Source: CAZBYL01 sp964496275 (GTDB lineage: Bacteria > Synergistota > Synergistia > Synergistales > Synergistaceae). Taken from it: 37,533 nucleotides of DNA. The translations under genes and the position numbers were made by a program. Below are positions 31,161 through 37,533 of the stretch, piece after piece. Positions within the stretch are counted from its first letter, which is position 1. The number at the start of each line of letters is the position of its first letter. The stretch covers positions 1 through 37,533 of the forward strand of contig CAZBYL010000020.1 of the NCBI GenBank assembly GCA_964496275.1, in the 5' to 3' direction. The notes under the pieces were generated by a model, which saw only the letters and a program-made list of their open reading frames with translations, was not told where the DNA came from and made no database searches.

Positions 31161-32639
31161 TTACAGCTCAAAAAGTTTCAGCGTGGCTTCGCTCTCTTTT
31201 TTGCCCAACATGCTTCCCGCAACAAAAATTATCGCCGCAATAACGAGTGTCGGAACAATGGGTGTTGTTCCCATTATTGAGAATTTGGAAATGTTGAAGA
31301 AGAAGAACGATGCGCAGCCCGCTGCCATTGAGAGCATTGCCCCTGTGGAGTTTGCGCCCTTCCAATATAGCCCGAATAGAGTGGGGCAGAGGAACACGGC
31401 TTCAAGTCCTCCGAATGCGAAGAGGTTTATCCACACCAGGAGCGAAGGCGGATTCATAGCGGCAAAGAACACTATTATTCCGACAACGCCCGTGACGATA
31501 ACGCTCATGGAACGAACCTTTTTCGGCGTGAGTTTTGCCGCGTCGTTTTTTGCTATGTAGTGGAAATAGAGGTCTTTTACTATGGCCGCAGAGCACATTA
31601 TAAGCATCGAGTCAACGGTGGACATAATAGCGGCAAGCGGCCCCGCGATAAAGATTCCGGCCCAGAACGGGGAGAGTAATTTCAGCGTGATGGTCGGTAC
31701 GGCAAGGTCGCCTATTTCGATTCCGGGAATGACCGCGCGCCCCATGGCTCCCACGAGGTGCATAGAGAGCATCGTGAAGCCTACCGCGAATGTGCCTATT
31801 ATCATCGCGTTGTGCATGGATTTTGAATCCTTATATCCCAGGCATTTCTGTGTGGTCTGGGGAAGTCCCAGAATACCGAACCCGACAAGCACCCAGAACG
31901 AGAGTATAAAGGGCTTCGGAATACTGTCCCCCGCTCCGTGCGGAGTGAGCAGTCCCGGGTCTATGGCGTAGAGTTCGGACATTATGCTTGAAACGCCGCC
32001 TCCCGCTGCAATGACAGCGGTGAGGATTGCGAGCGAGGCTACTATCATCATTATTCCCTGAATCATATCCGTAAGCACAACAGCGCGGAATCCGCCGACA
32101 GTTGTGTATATGATTACTGTGAGCCCGAATATCAAAAGTCCTGCCTGATATGAGTATCCCGTGATAGACTCAAAGAGGCGGGCTCCGCCGATGAATTGGG
32201 CGAGCATGGAGGCCATGAAGAATACAAGGAGCGCGACAGATGCGAGAATGACCACAGCGTCGCTGCTGTATCTGGCGCGGAGAAAGTCCGTAATGGTGAC
32301 TGCTTTTGTTCTTCTCGCTATGATGGCAAATCTTTTGCCGAGCACTCCCAATGTAAGAAATGCGGTCGGAACCTGTATCATCGAGAGGAGTATCCAACCG
32401 AGTCCCAGTTTATAAGCTACGCCGGGCCCTCCGACAAAGCTGCTTGCGCTGGTGTAGGTTGTAATAACCGCCATTGCAAGAACGAATCCGCCCATGGAGC
32501 GGCTGCCCAGAAAATATTCTTCCATAAAACCGATTGTGTCGGTCTTTTTGCCCGCCGTTTTATTGCCCCACACAGCTATGCCCATTATGAAGATGAAGTA
32601 CATAACGAGCGGAAATATCATTGCGATACGTTCAGTCAT
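31161..32639 (-). CDS. panF: Sodium/pantothenate symporter (SSS family, PanF type)
   Basis: A 492-residue sodium:solute symporter with about 13 helices. Family segments include EEYFLGSRSMGGFVLAMAVI followed by TTYTSASSFVGGPGVAYKLG (about residues 41-80), the Na+-site region and GFGILGLPQTTQKCLGYKDS (about 252-271). AGPLAAIMSTVDSMLIMCSA (about 328-347) is the usual late Na+-site signature. Assignment to PanF rather than another SSS member rests on overall similarity and on the YhdT gene directly upstream, the partner found with panF in enterobacteria and others. The start overlaps yhdT by 8 nt. Confidence 0.9.
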   Translation of the reverse strand: MTERIAMIFPLVMYFIFIMGIAVWGNKTAGKKTDTIGFMEEYFLGSRSMGGFVLAMAVITTYTSASSFVGGPGVAYKLGLGWILLSMIQVPTAFLTLGVLGKRFAIIARRTKAVTITDFLRARYSSDAVVILASVALLVFFMASMLAQFIGGARLFESITGYSYQAGLLIFGLTVIIYTTVGGFRAVVLTDMIQGIMMIVASLAILTAVIAAGGGVSSIMSELYAIDPGLLTPHGAGDSIPKPFILSFWVLVGFGILGLPQTTQKCLGYKDSKSMHNAMIIGTFAVGFTMLSMHLVGAMGRAVIPGIEIGDLAVPTITLKLLSPFWAGIFIAGPLAAIMSTVDSMLIMCSAAIVKDLYFHYIAKNDAAKLTPKKVRSMSVIVTGVVGIIVFFAAMNPPSLLVWINLFAFGGLEAVFLCPTLFGLYWKGANSTGAMLSMAAGCASFFFFNISKFSIMGTTPIVPTLVIAAIIFVAGSMLGKKESEATLKLFEL

Positions 32640-32898
32640 TTTTTTGTCCCTCTTCGTCCAGAGGCAGATCTTTGAAGAAGAGCCTCACAACAATCCAAAG
32701 CACCACAGATATGCCTATGTAGCCCGCAATGCAGCTATAAAAAAACCATTCCGGAAAGCCGAATACATACCTGTACTGAGACGGATCTTCCCCGAAACCG
32801 TACGCCGAGATGTACCACCATGCAAAAAAGAGCAGGTAGAGTCCGAGGACAATACAAGTTTCCTTTGTCGTAGTTCTTACGTGTTCCCTGTTTGCCAA
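32632..32898 (-). CDS. yhdT: YhdT-family small membrane protein
   Basis: An 88-residue protein with two transmembrane helices. The segment KETCIVLGLYLLFFAWWYIS then AYGFG and the later GFPEWFFYSCIAGYIGISVV then LWIVVRLFFKD match the YhdT/DUF997 family, whose genes regularly precede panF. It probably assists or accompanies the symporter; the biochemical role is not established. The gene is first of the leftward yhdT-panF-(fic) unit, with GGAGGG before ATG. Confidence 0.9.
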   Translation of the reverse strand: MANREHVRTTTKETCIVLGLYLLFFAWWYISAYGFGEDPSQYRYVFGFPEWFFYSCIAGYIGISVVLWIVVRLFFKDLPLDEEGQKND

Positions 32899-33153
32899 AA
32901 TTGTTCCCTCCGTAGAATACTGACTTTTTTGATGCGTAGTGAGTAATTATAAACTATGAAGCTGAAAATCAAAAGTGCGGCTGTGTAATAACACAAAAAA
33001 TTTGTGGCAAAACGGAATATTTAGAGCTATTATATTGTGATGGAACGTCTGACTGTGCGTGGATGCGCGGCCTTTATTTCCTTTGTGCGCACCGGGAGCA
33101 GTTCGGGTGTTCTGCGTTTGAGATAAAAACAGACTAAAGAAAGCGGTGTTGTC

Positions 33154-33804
33154 ATGGATATGTTAGAGGCTATTGCCAAAGGCAGAGAGGTTTTGGGCGA
33201 GAATCTCTGCAAACTTCTTTCAAATCACGGTTTTATCGCGGAATACGCAAAGGACTCCGAAACCGCTCTTGCCGCAGCCCTAAGAATAATAGAGGACGGC
33301 GCGTCGGTCGGAGTGCCGGGCAGTGTAACGATACGCCAGATTGGGCTGATAGACGCACTTAAAAAACGGGGCTCCGAGGTTTATGTGCATTGGGATCCGA
33401 ATCTGAAACCGGAAAATAAAAAAGCGAGGTTCCTTGAAGAGCTGACAGCCGACTGGTTTGTGATGAGCACCAACGCGCTCTCTCTCGACGAGGGTGTGTT
33501 TGTGAATATTGACGGAACGGGCAACAGGCTGGGCGCTATGTCTTGGGCTCCGGGACGTCTGCTCATAATTGCGGGAGTGAACAAAATTACGCCCGATACG
33601 GCATCCGCTCTTAAAAGAGTGAGAGATATAGCGACACCCCCGAATGTTATAAGGCTGGGCGGCAAAACTCCCTGCGCCTCGGCGGGGCATTGTATGAACT
33701 GCTCGTCCCCGGACAGAGTGTGCCGAGTAGTGACTATGCTGGAACGCCCTCCGATAGGAAGAGAGTGTCACGTTATAATAGTGGGGGAAGAGCTGGGGTA
33801 TTAA
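33154..33804 (+). CDS. LUD-domain protein (LutC/YkgG family)
   Basis: A 216-residue protein of the LUD (DUF162) family, which includes LutC of the lactate-oxidation LutABC complex. Typical blocks are GASVGVPGSVTIRQIGLIDAL (about residues 49-69), the region WFVMSTNALSLDEGVFVNID (about 104-123) and RLLIIAGVNKITPDTASALKRVRDIATPPN. The C terminus carries CASAGHCMNCSSPDRVC, a cysteine set common to the longer single-gene members. LutA and LutB are absent, so a lactate role is only a possibility; many anaerobes have such solitary copies. A leftward gene converges on it. Confidence 0.88.
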   Translation: MDMLEAIAKGREVLGENLCKLLSNHGFIAEYAKDSETALAAALRIIEDGASVGVPGSVTIRQIGLIDALKKRGSEVYVHWDPNLKPENKKARFLEELTADWFVMSTNALSLDEGVFVNIDGTGNRLGAMSWAPGRLLIIAGVNKITPDTASALKRVRDIATPPNVIRLGGKTPCASAGHCMNCSSPDRVCRVVTMLERPPIGRECHVIIVGEELGY

Positions 33805-33835
33805 AAAAAAGGCCCGTGCGTTACTGCACGGGTCT
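33802..33835 (-). terminator. Rho-independent terminator of the leftward membrane-protein gene
   Basis: The stem (33810-33819 with 33826-33835, GCCCGTGC core) read on the minus strand is followed by eight T. It overlaps the last codons and stop of the leftward gene, and it lies just after the LUD gene, whose transcript it may also end less efficiently. Confidence 0.85.
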
Positions 33836-34447
33836 TAAAATTATGAGCTTGCCGCCTGTTATTTTTTCCGGCAATGCGGTGATTGTGACGGGAGTGACCT
33901 TTCTTTCATCGGGAAGTATGAAGGGCAGGGGTTCTTTGTCTCTTATCGGTACGCTCTTCGCAGAGGCAATCTCGGCTGCGATGGTCTCTGCCTCAGCTTC
34001 ACCGTAGGTTATCGCGCCATGTTTTGAGTCTCCCTGTCCGACTTCGGCGCTGAAAGCCGCTTCCTGCGGACTTCTTGAGTTCCACCCGCTTGCTGCGGAT
34101 ACGAATATGGCAGTTTTTGTCCCGTGCTTTTTTATTTCAGCCTTTATCACCCAATTTCCGGGCACTCTCTTGTGGTCTATGATGAGGAAAATATCACCGG
34201 AGCCGAATTTATCCCATATTCGCGGAGAATTACGGGTTTCTTCTGCGAGGAGCGAAACGGCCGAGACTGCGAGCAGTTTGCATTGACGAATTTCATTTGC
34301 TCTGTAGGCCGGTTTTGTTGCTATTCTGTAGCCGAAAAAGATGACGGAAGCCGCGACAAGCACCGCGAATATAAATGCGGTTATCTTCTGAAAAATCCGG
34401 AAAAAGGTGCCCCTTTTTTCTGACATATATTTCTCACGTACTTTCAT
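33821..34447 (-). CDS. Membrane-anchored protein of unknown function
   Basis: 208 residues. After a short basic cytoplasmic tail there is one transmembrane helix (ITAFIFAVLVAASVIFFGYR, about residues 22-41), and the remaining ~165 residues would be extracytoplasmic. I recognise no family. The mature part is rich in alternating charged/beta-type segments such as GNWVIKAEIKKHGTKTAIFV and ends with PVTITALPEKITGGKLII. The start could be 34447 or the second ATG at 34426 (MSEKRG); neither has a strong ribosome site. Confidence 0.6.
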   Translation of the reverse strand: MKVREKYMSEKRGTFFRIFQKITAFIFAVLVAASVIFFGYRIATKPAYRANEIRQCKLLAVSAVSLLAEETRNSPRIWDKFGSGDIFLIIDHKRVPGNWVIKAEIKKHGTKTAIFVSAASGWNSRSPQEAAFSAEVGQGDSKHGAITYGEAEAETIAAEIASAKSVPIRDKEPLPFILPDERKVTPVTITALPEKITGGKLIILRPVQ

Positions 34448-34647
34448 GTTTGATGTGAGTACACATTATACTCCTGCCCATGTGCTCTGTCAGACAGGAA
34501 AGTGCTGATTCGGGGCAAAGTGTGCCGGTGTGAAGCTTCTTGATGCTTAACGACATCTGCACGCCCCGTTTCGCCGCTTTGCTTATACTTGCGGCGAGAG
34601 GCAAAATATCAAATAAAATGTTAGAATTACTGCGGGCGGTGAATATT

Positions 34648-36015
34648 ATGGGTAAAGAAATTGTTCGCGACGAGCTTTGGCTTTTCAGCTCGATCACAAA
34701 ATGGATATTTTTTGCGATAGCCACAGGGATTATCGTCGGTTCCGCTGCGGCGGGCTTTTTGCATGTTCTTGAACGTTCCGTTGAGTTTGTCAATTCCCTC
34801 GGAGTCTGGCACTATCTGCTGATCTTCCCAGGACTTCTCGCAAGTTATCTTTTGGTTCATCTGCTTACGAACGGGCAGAAGGTTGACGTTGAGGAAGCCA
34901 TACATGAGAATGCGGGAGCCGTGAGTTTGAAGGCTATTCCCGTGCGCCTGCTCTCTACGGTGATTACTATCGCATCAGGCGGTTCCGCAGGTAAAGAGGG
35001 GCCATGTGCTCAGATAGGCGCGGGGATAATGTGCGCCGTAGCGCGTATTCTTAAGCTGGATGACCATGATATGAAAATGCTTGTGATATGCGGCACCGCT
35101 TCGGGAATTTCCGCCGTTTTCGGCACTCCTATCACGGGAGCCATTTTCGGCGTCGAGATTCTTTATGCGGGGCAGATGTTTTATGATGCACTGATACCGG
35201 CAATGATCGGCGGTATTATTTCCAGTATGACCGCGGCGTACTGGGGTGCGGGGCATTTGCCCGAATTTATGATAGGGATTCCGGACCTTGCTCCGAATAT
35301 GATACTTCTTTCAATCGCTTCCGGCGTTTATTTCGGCGTAGTATCTATGCTGCACATAGAGTGTCTGCACACTGTCAGAAAAGTTTTTCACACTATCGAG
35401 GCTCCTGAGTGGAGCAAACCGCTTATAGGCGGCGGAGTGCTGCTTTTGATGAGCATTGTTTTCGGCACTCACTATCTGGGACTCGGAGATGAGGTGATAG
35501 CCGATGCCGTTAACGGAGAGAGTGTGCCGCTTTTTGCCTTTATTCTCAAGTCCTTCGCTATGGCTGTCACCTTCGGATGCGGCGGAAACGGCGGAGTGTT
35601 GACTCCTACTCTGTTTGTGGGAGCGGCTTCGGGTTCTTTTCTCGCGTCTGTTCTCGGACTTGATAAAGCAGTGTTCAGTGCGCTGGGGCTCGTTGCGGTT
35701 CTTGCCGGAGCCACGAATACACCCATAGCGTCAACGGTGCTTGCGATGGAGCTTTTCGGTTCCGCAGTTGCTCCTTTTGCCGGAATAGCCTGCGCCGTCT
35801 CTTATGTTATCACTGGGCACAGAAGTTTATACCCGGGACAGCTCATGCTTCGCCCAAAGGCAAGAACCTTTGTGCTGAAAACCAATGCGGAGGGTGAGAG
35901 CTCGTTCGTCAGCCGTTTTGACGGGGTTTCCATAGGCAAGCTCATCAACTTCCACGTCAGAGAGGCAAAAAAGAGAATAATTGACAGGAAAAAACTAAAG
36001 ATAGGCGGAAGATAA
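34648..36015 (+). CDS. ClC-type chloride channel/antiporter family protein
   Basis: A 455-residue membrane protein of the voltage_CLC family. The gating-glutamate motif is present as GGSAGKEGPCAQIGAGIM (about residues 113-130), and GGNGGVLTPTLFVGAASGSF (about 312-331) is the GGxGGxxxP-x-L motif. The usual first selectivity motif (GSGIP or GHGVP before the EAI segment) is replaced by NGQKVDVEEAIHE, so the anion site may be altered. ATG 34648 is preferred because GGCGGTGA precedes it; upstream in-frame ATGs at 34540 and 34618 lack ribosome sites. A small membrane-protein gene follows after 3 bp, in likely cotranscription. Confidence 0.88.
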   Translation: MGKEIVRDELWLFSSITKWIFFAIATGIIVGSAAAGFLHVLERSVEFVNSLGVWHYLLIFPGLLASYLLVHLLTNGQKVDVEEAIHENAGAVSLKAIPVRLLSTVITIASGGSAGKEGPCAQIGAGIMCAVARILKLDDHDMKMLVICGTASGISAVFGTPITGAIFGVEILYAGQMFYDALIPAMIGGIISSMTAAYWGAGHLPEFMIGIPDLAPNMILLSIASGVYFGVVSMLHIECLHTVRKVFHTIEAPEWSKPLIGGGVLLLMSIVFGTHYLGLGDEVIADAVNGESVPLFAFILKSFAMAVTFGCGGNGGVLTPTLFVGAASGSFLASVLGLDKAVFSALGLVAVLAGATNTPIASTVLAMELFGSAVAPFAGIACAVSYVITGHRSLYPGQLMLRPKARTFVLKTNAEGESSFVSRFDGVSIGKLINFHVREAKKRIIDRKKLKIGGR

Positions 36016-36018
36016 AAT

Positions 36019-36309
36019 ATGAGCACGCTAAAGAAAAAATCTGCGAGAGAGTTTATAAACAGGGCGCTTACGGTTGTCTCTCTGCTCTTCCTTATGATGT
36101 GGGCGTGGAGATATTTTGGCCCGGGCGGAGAGGAAGTGCGCGCCAAAGGCGGCGCCGAGGCCGCCAAAATAGGCATGAGCTTTGCCGATTTTATATGGAT
36201 AGGCATAGCCGTATCCTGCGGAGGTTATCTCTTGTGGCGCTTTCTCTCTTACATATTCTGGAAAAAATATTTTACGGACGATTTTCCCTCCGACGATAAG
36301 GAAGATTAG
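36019..36309 (+). CDS. Small two-helix membrane protein, unknown function
   Basis: 96 residues with two hydrophobic helices (ALTVVSLLFLMMWAW, about 16-30, and FIWIGIAVSCGGYLLWRFLS, about 58-77), a charged N terminus and an acidic tail (DDFPSDDKED). No family recognised. It starts 3 bp after the ClC stop, with AGATAAAAT before ATG, so it is almost surely in that operon and could be an accessory protein of the channel. Confidence 0.7.
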   Translation: MSTLKKKSAREFINRALTVVSLLFLMMWAWRYFGPGGEEVRAKGGAEAAKIGMSFADFIWIGIAVSCGGYLLWRFLSYIFWKKYFTDDFPSDDKED

Positions 36310-36312
36310 CTT

Positions 36313-36528
36313 TTATAGTTTGTGATACTCTCCAACCTCTATCTCTCTTTCGGAGACCAATGCCTTTATCCTCTCCTCGTCCGCGCAGGGATAACTGCAT
36401 GCAAGCCCGCAGCTTGCGGAGAGCTGCCTCGGCACCGGTATTATTTTTACGTTAAGCCCGGATGCTCTGCATGATTTTTCAAAAAAAAGCGCCATGTGCG
36501 TGGTATCAAAAGTTGCCAGACATTCCAT
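36313..36528 (-). CDS. DUF3343 protein (putative Se/S carrier-like)
   Basis: 71 residues matching the DUF3343 family: ATFDTTHMALFFEKSCRASG (about residues 5-24) then LNVKIIPVPRQLSASCGLAC (25-44). The (S/T)SCGL(A/C) motif is invariant in the family, which some annotations call a putative Se/S carrier because of the conserved cysteine and association with selenium and sulfur metabolism. Here it stands alone, convergent with the ClC operon and divergent from ompH. Function is inferred only from the family. Confidence 0.85.
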   Translation of the reverse strand: MECLATFDTTHMALFFEKSCRASGLNVKIIPVPRQLSASCGLACSYPCADEERIKALVSEREIEVGEYHKL

Positions 36529-36665
36529 ATTATTACCGCCATTCTTTACAGTATATAACTGCCCTTTCCGTAATTATACGTGGACTCTCACTGTTATGGA
36601 AGGTAGAATTGACGAATCGGCTTATTAAAGCACATTGTTTTATACTTTAGAGGGGGACAAGTAAT

Positions 36666-37097
36666 ATGATCTCAGTAAGAAAAACCGCCGTAGTTTTAAT
36701 GACAGCATGCCTGTTTGCTTTCTTTGCAGCCGGCTCCGCGTTTGCACAGGACGTGATTGGCTGTGTCAACCCACAGAAAATCATGTTCCAGCACCCTAAA
36801 TTCGAAAGCGTGCAGAAACAGATTAAGAGCATTACGGAGAAGAAGCAGAACGAAGCAAAATCAGCCATAGACAAGGAAAAAGACGACAAGAAGAAGGCTG
36901 CCATATACCAGTCCAAGCGTCAGGAACTGGCAAAGGAAGAGGCAAAACTCATGGAGCCGCTCTTTAAAGATATCAACCTTGCAATCCGCACAGTGGCAAA
37001 CGCAAAGAAAATAACGGTAGTCGTGGATAAGGATGCAGTGTTCTTCGGCGGTGTGGATATCACGGATGCTGTCGTAACAGAACTGAAAAAGAAATAA
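36666..37097 (+). CDS. OmpH/Skp-family periplasmic chaperone
   Basis: A 143-residue exported protein. The signal peptide runs to AFA (about residue 27), then DVIGCVNPQKIMFQHPKFES corresponds to the start of Skp-like proteins. Residues ~45-100 are a charged coiled coil (KSITEKKQNEAKSAIDKEKD then DKKKAAIYQSKRQELAKEEA), and the C-terminal strand YxxVVDK-like part is ITVVVDKDAVFFGGVDITDA. Skp holds unfolded outer-membrane proteins in the periplasm. AGGGGGAC precedes the ATG and a terminator follows, so it is monocistronic. Confidence 0.9.
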   Translation: MISVRKTAVVLMTACLFAFFAAGSAFAQDVIGCVNPQKIMFQHPKFESVQKQIKSITEKKQNEAKSAIDKEKDDKKKAAIYQSKRQELAKEEAKLMEPLFKDINLAIRTVANAKKITVVVDKDAVFFGGVDITDAVVTELKKK

Positions 37098-37119
37098 GAC
37101 GGCAAAACAAATTTACCTT

Positions 37120-37148
37120 AAAAAGGAGCCTTTACGGGCTCCTTTTTG
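37120..37148 (+). terminator. Rho-independent terminator after ompH
   Basis: AAAAAGGAGCC (37120-37130) pairs with GGCTCCTTTTT (37137-37147), directly followed by GCT. Confidence 0.93.
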
Positions 37149-37192
37149 CTATACTCTAGTGTATTAAACATAAAACTTAGGAGGCGTTTATC

Positions 37193-37533
37193 ATGGCGGA
37201 ATTTAAAATGGAAATAGAGCAGGTGAATGTTCCCGAAGACTGTAATGTAATAATAGGGCAGAGCCACTTTATCAAAACAGTTGAGGATATATTTGAAGCG
37301 CTTGTAACATCCTCTCCTACGCTTGAGTTCGGAATAGCATTTTGCGAAGCGTCGGGCGACTGTCTCATCAGGCATGACGGAAACAGGGATGACCTTGAGG
37401 CAATGGCAGTGGAGTTTGCGGGCAGGATAAACGCCGGACACACCTTTGCCGTGGTGCTTCGCAACGGATATCCCATAAATGTACTCGACAGGATAAAATC
37501 CGTTCAGGAAGTTTGCCGTATCTTTGCCGCCAC
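37193..37533 (+). CDS. Adenosine-specific kinase (DUF355 family), 3' truncated by window
   Basis: The first 113 codons of an open frame that runs off the window. MAEFKMEIEQVNVPEDCNVI then IGQSHFIKTVEDIFEALVTS and FGIAFCEASGDCLIRHDGN (about residues 47-65), followed by VLRNGYPINVLDRIKSVQEV, match the adenosine-specific kinase family of about 160 residues known mostly from archaea and thermophilic or anaerobic bacteria. AGGAGG lies 9 nt before ATG and a TATACT -10-like box is at about 37150. About two thirds of the gene is present. Confidence 0.9.
   Translation, partial: MAEFKMEIEQVNVPEDCNVIIGQSHFIKTVEDIFEALVTSSPTLEFGIAFCEASGDCLIRHDGNRDDLEAMAVEFAGRINAGHTFAVVLRNGYPINVLDRIKSVQEVCRIFAA

Noticed and set aside
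33041..33124. 28-codon frame upstream of the LUD gene (start MERLTVRGCAAF) as a leader peptide
   Set aside because: There is no ribosome site, no attenuator-like hairpins and no codon run suggesting attenuation.

Overview
The window most likely comes from a member of the Synergistota, an anaerobic, diderm, probably gut-associated lineage. The best single clue is a pair of large secreted beta-helix-type proteins. Both end in a Gly-Cys-Asn motif, a hydrophobic helix and an Arg/Lys tail, which is the pattern I recognise as the Synerg-CTERM sorting signal. A lipid A-type acyltransferase and an OmpH/Skp-like chaperone imply an outer membrane. A sodium-pumping biotin-dependent decarboxylase, a class I fumarase, a DctQM TRAP transporter and a LutC-like protein suggest organic-acid and amino-acid fermentation.

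Layout. 1-6.56 kb is a rightward metabolic block: the last codons of a biotin carrier protein, the decarboxylase beta subunit, a secreted beta-propeller protein, an MFS transporter, fumarase alpha and beta, a lysophospholipid acyltransferase and a small RNase H-fold protein. A TrpR/YerC-type regulator (6.66-6.97 kb) faces them. 7.0-10.4 kb is a decayed accessory island. It holds an IS21-type remnant that cuts an AbiEii toxin gene after 57 codons, the intact AbiEi antitoxin gene, a perfect 19-bp palindrome, and a phage-type repressor/Cro switch whose LexA-like repressor is split by one in-frame amber codon. 10.7-17.6 kb carries the two Synerg-CTERM surface proteins. Between and around them are a twice-repeated palindromic MITE-like element, a 270-bp direct repeat containing a piece that looks like an IS3-family transposase, and a ~95-bp inverted repeat.

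18.1-37.5 kb is core again. It holds proS, an orphan DctQM pair, a secreted Cys-rich protein, mnmE, and a complete phosphate regulon (pstSCAB-phoU-phoB-phoR) behind a Pho-box-like promoter. It continues with yhdT-panF-fic, a LutC-like protein, a membrane-anchored unknown, a ClC-type channel, a DUF3343 protein, OmpH and the start of an adenosine-specific kinase gene.

Strand composition changes across the island. Left of it, plus-strand genes prefer A/C-ending codons and the minus-strand gene prefers G/T. From proS onward the pattern is reversed. This is what a replication origin or an old inversion boundary would look like, and the repeat-rich island sits at the switch.

No RNA genes or CRISPR arrays were recognised. 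The most notable observations are the strand-bias switch, the decayed AbiE/IS21 nest, the amber-split repressor, and the transposon-like repeats enclosing a sorted surface protein.
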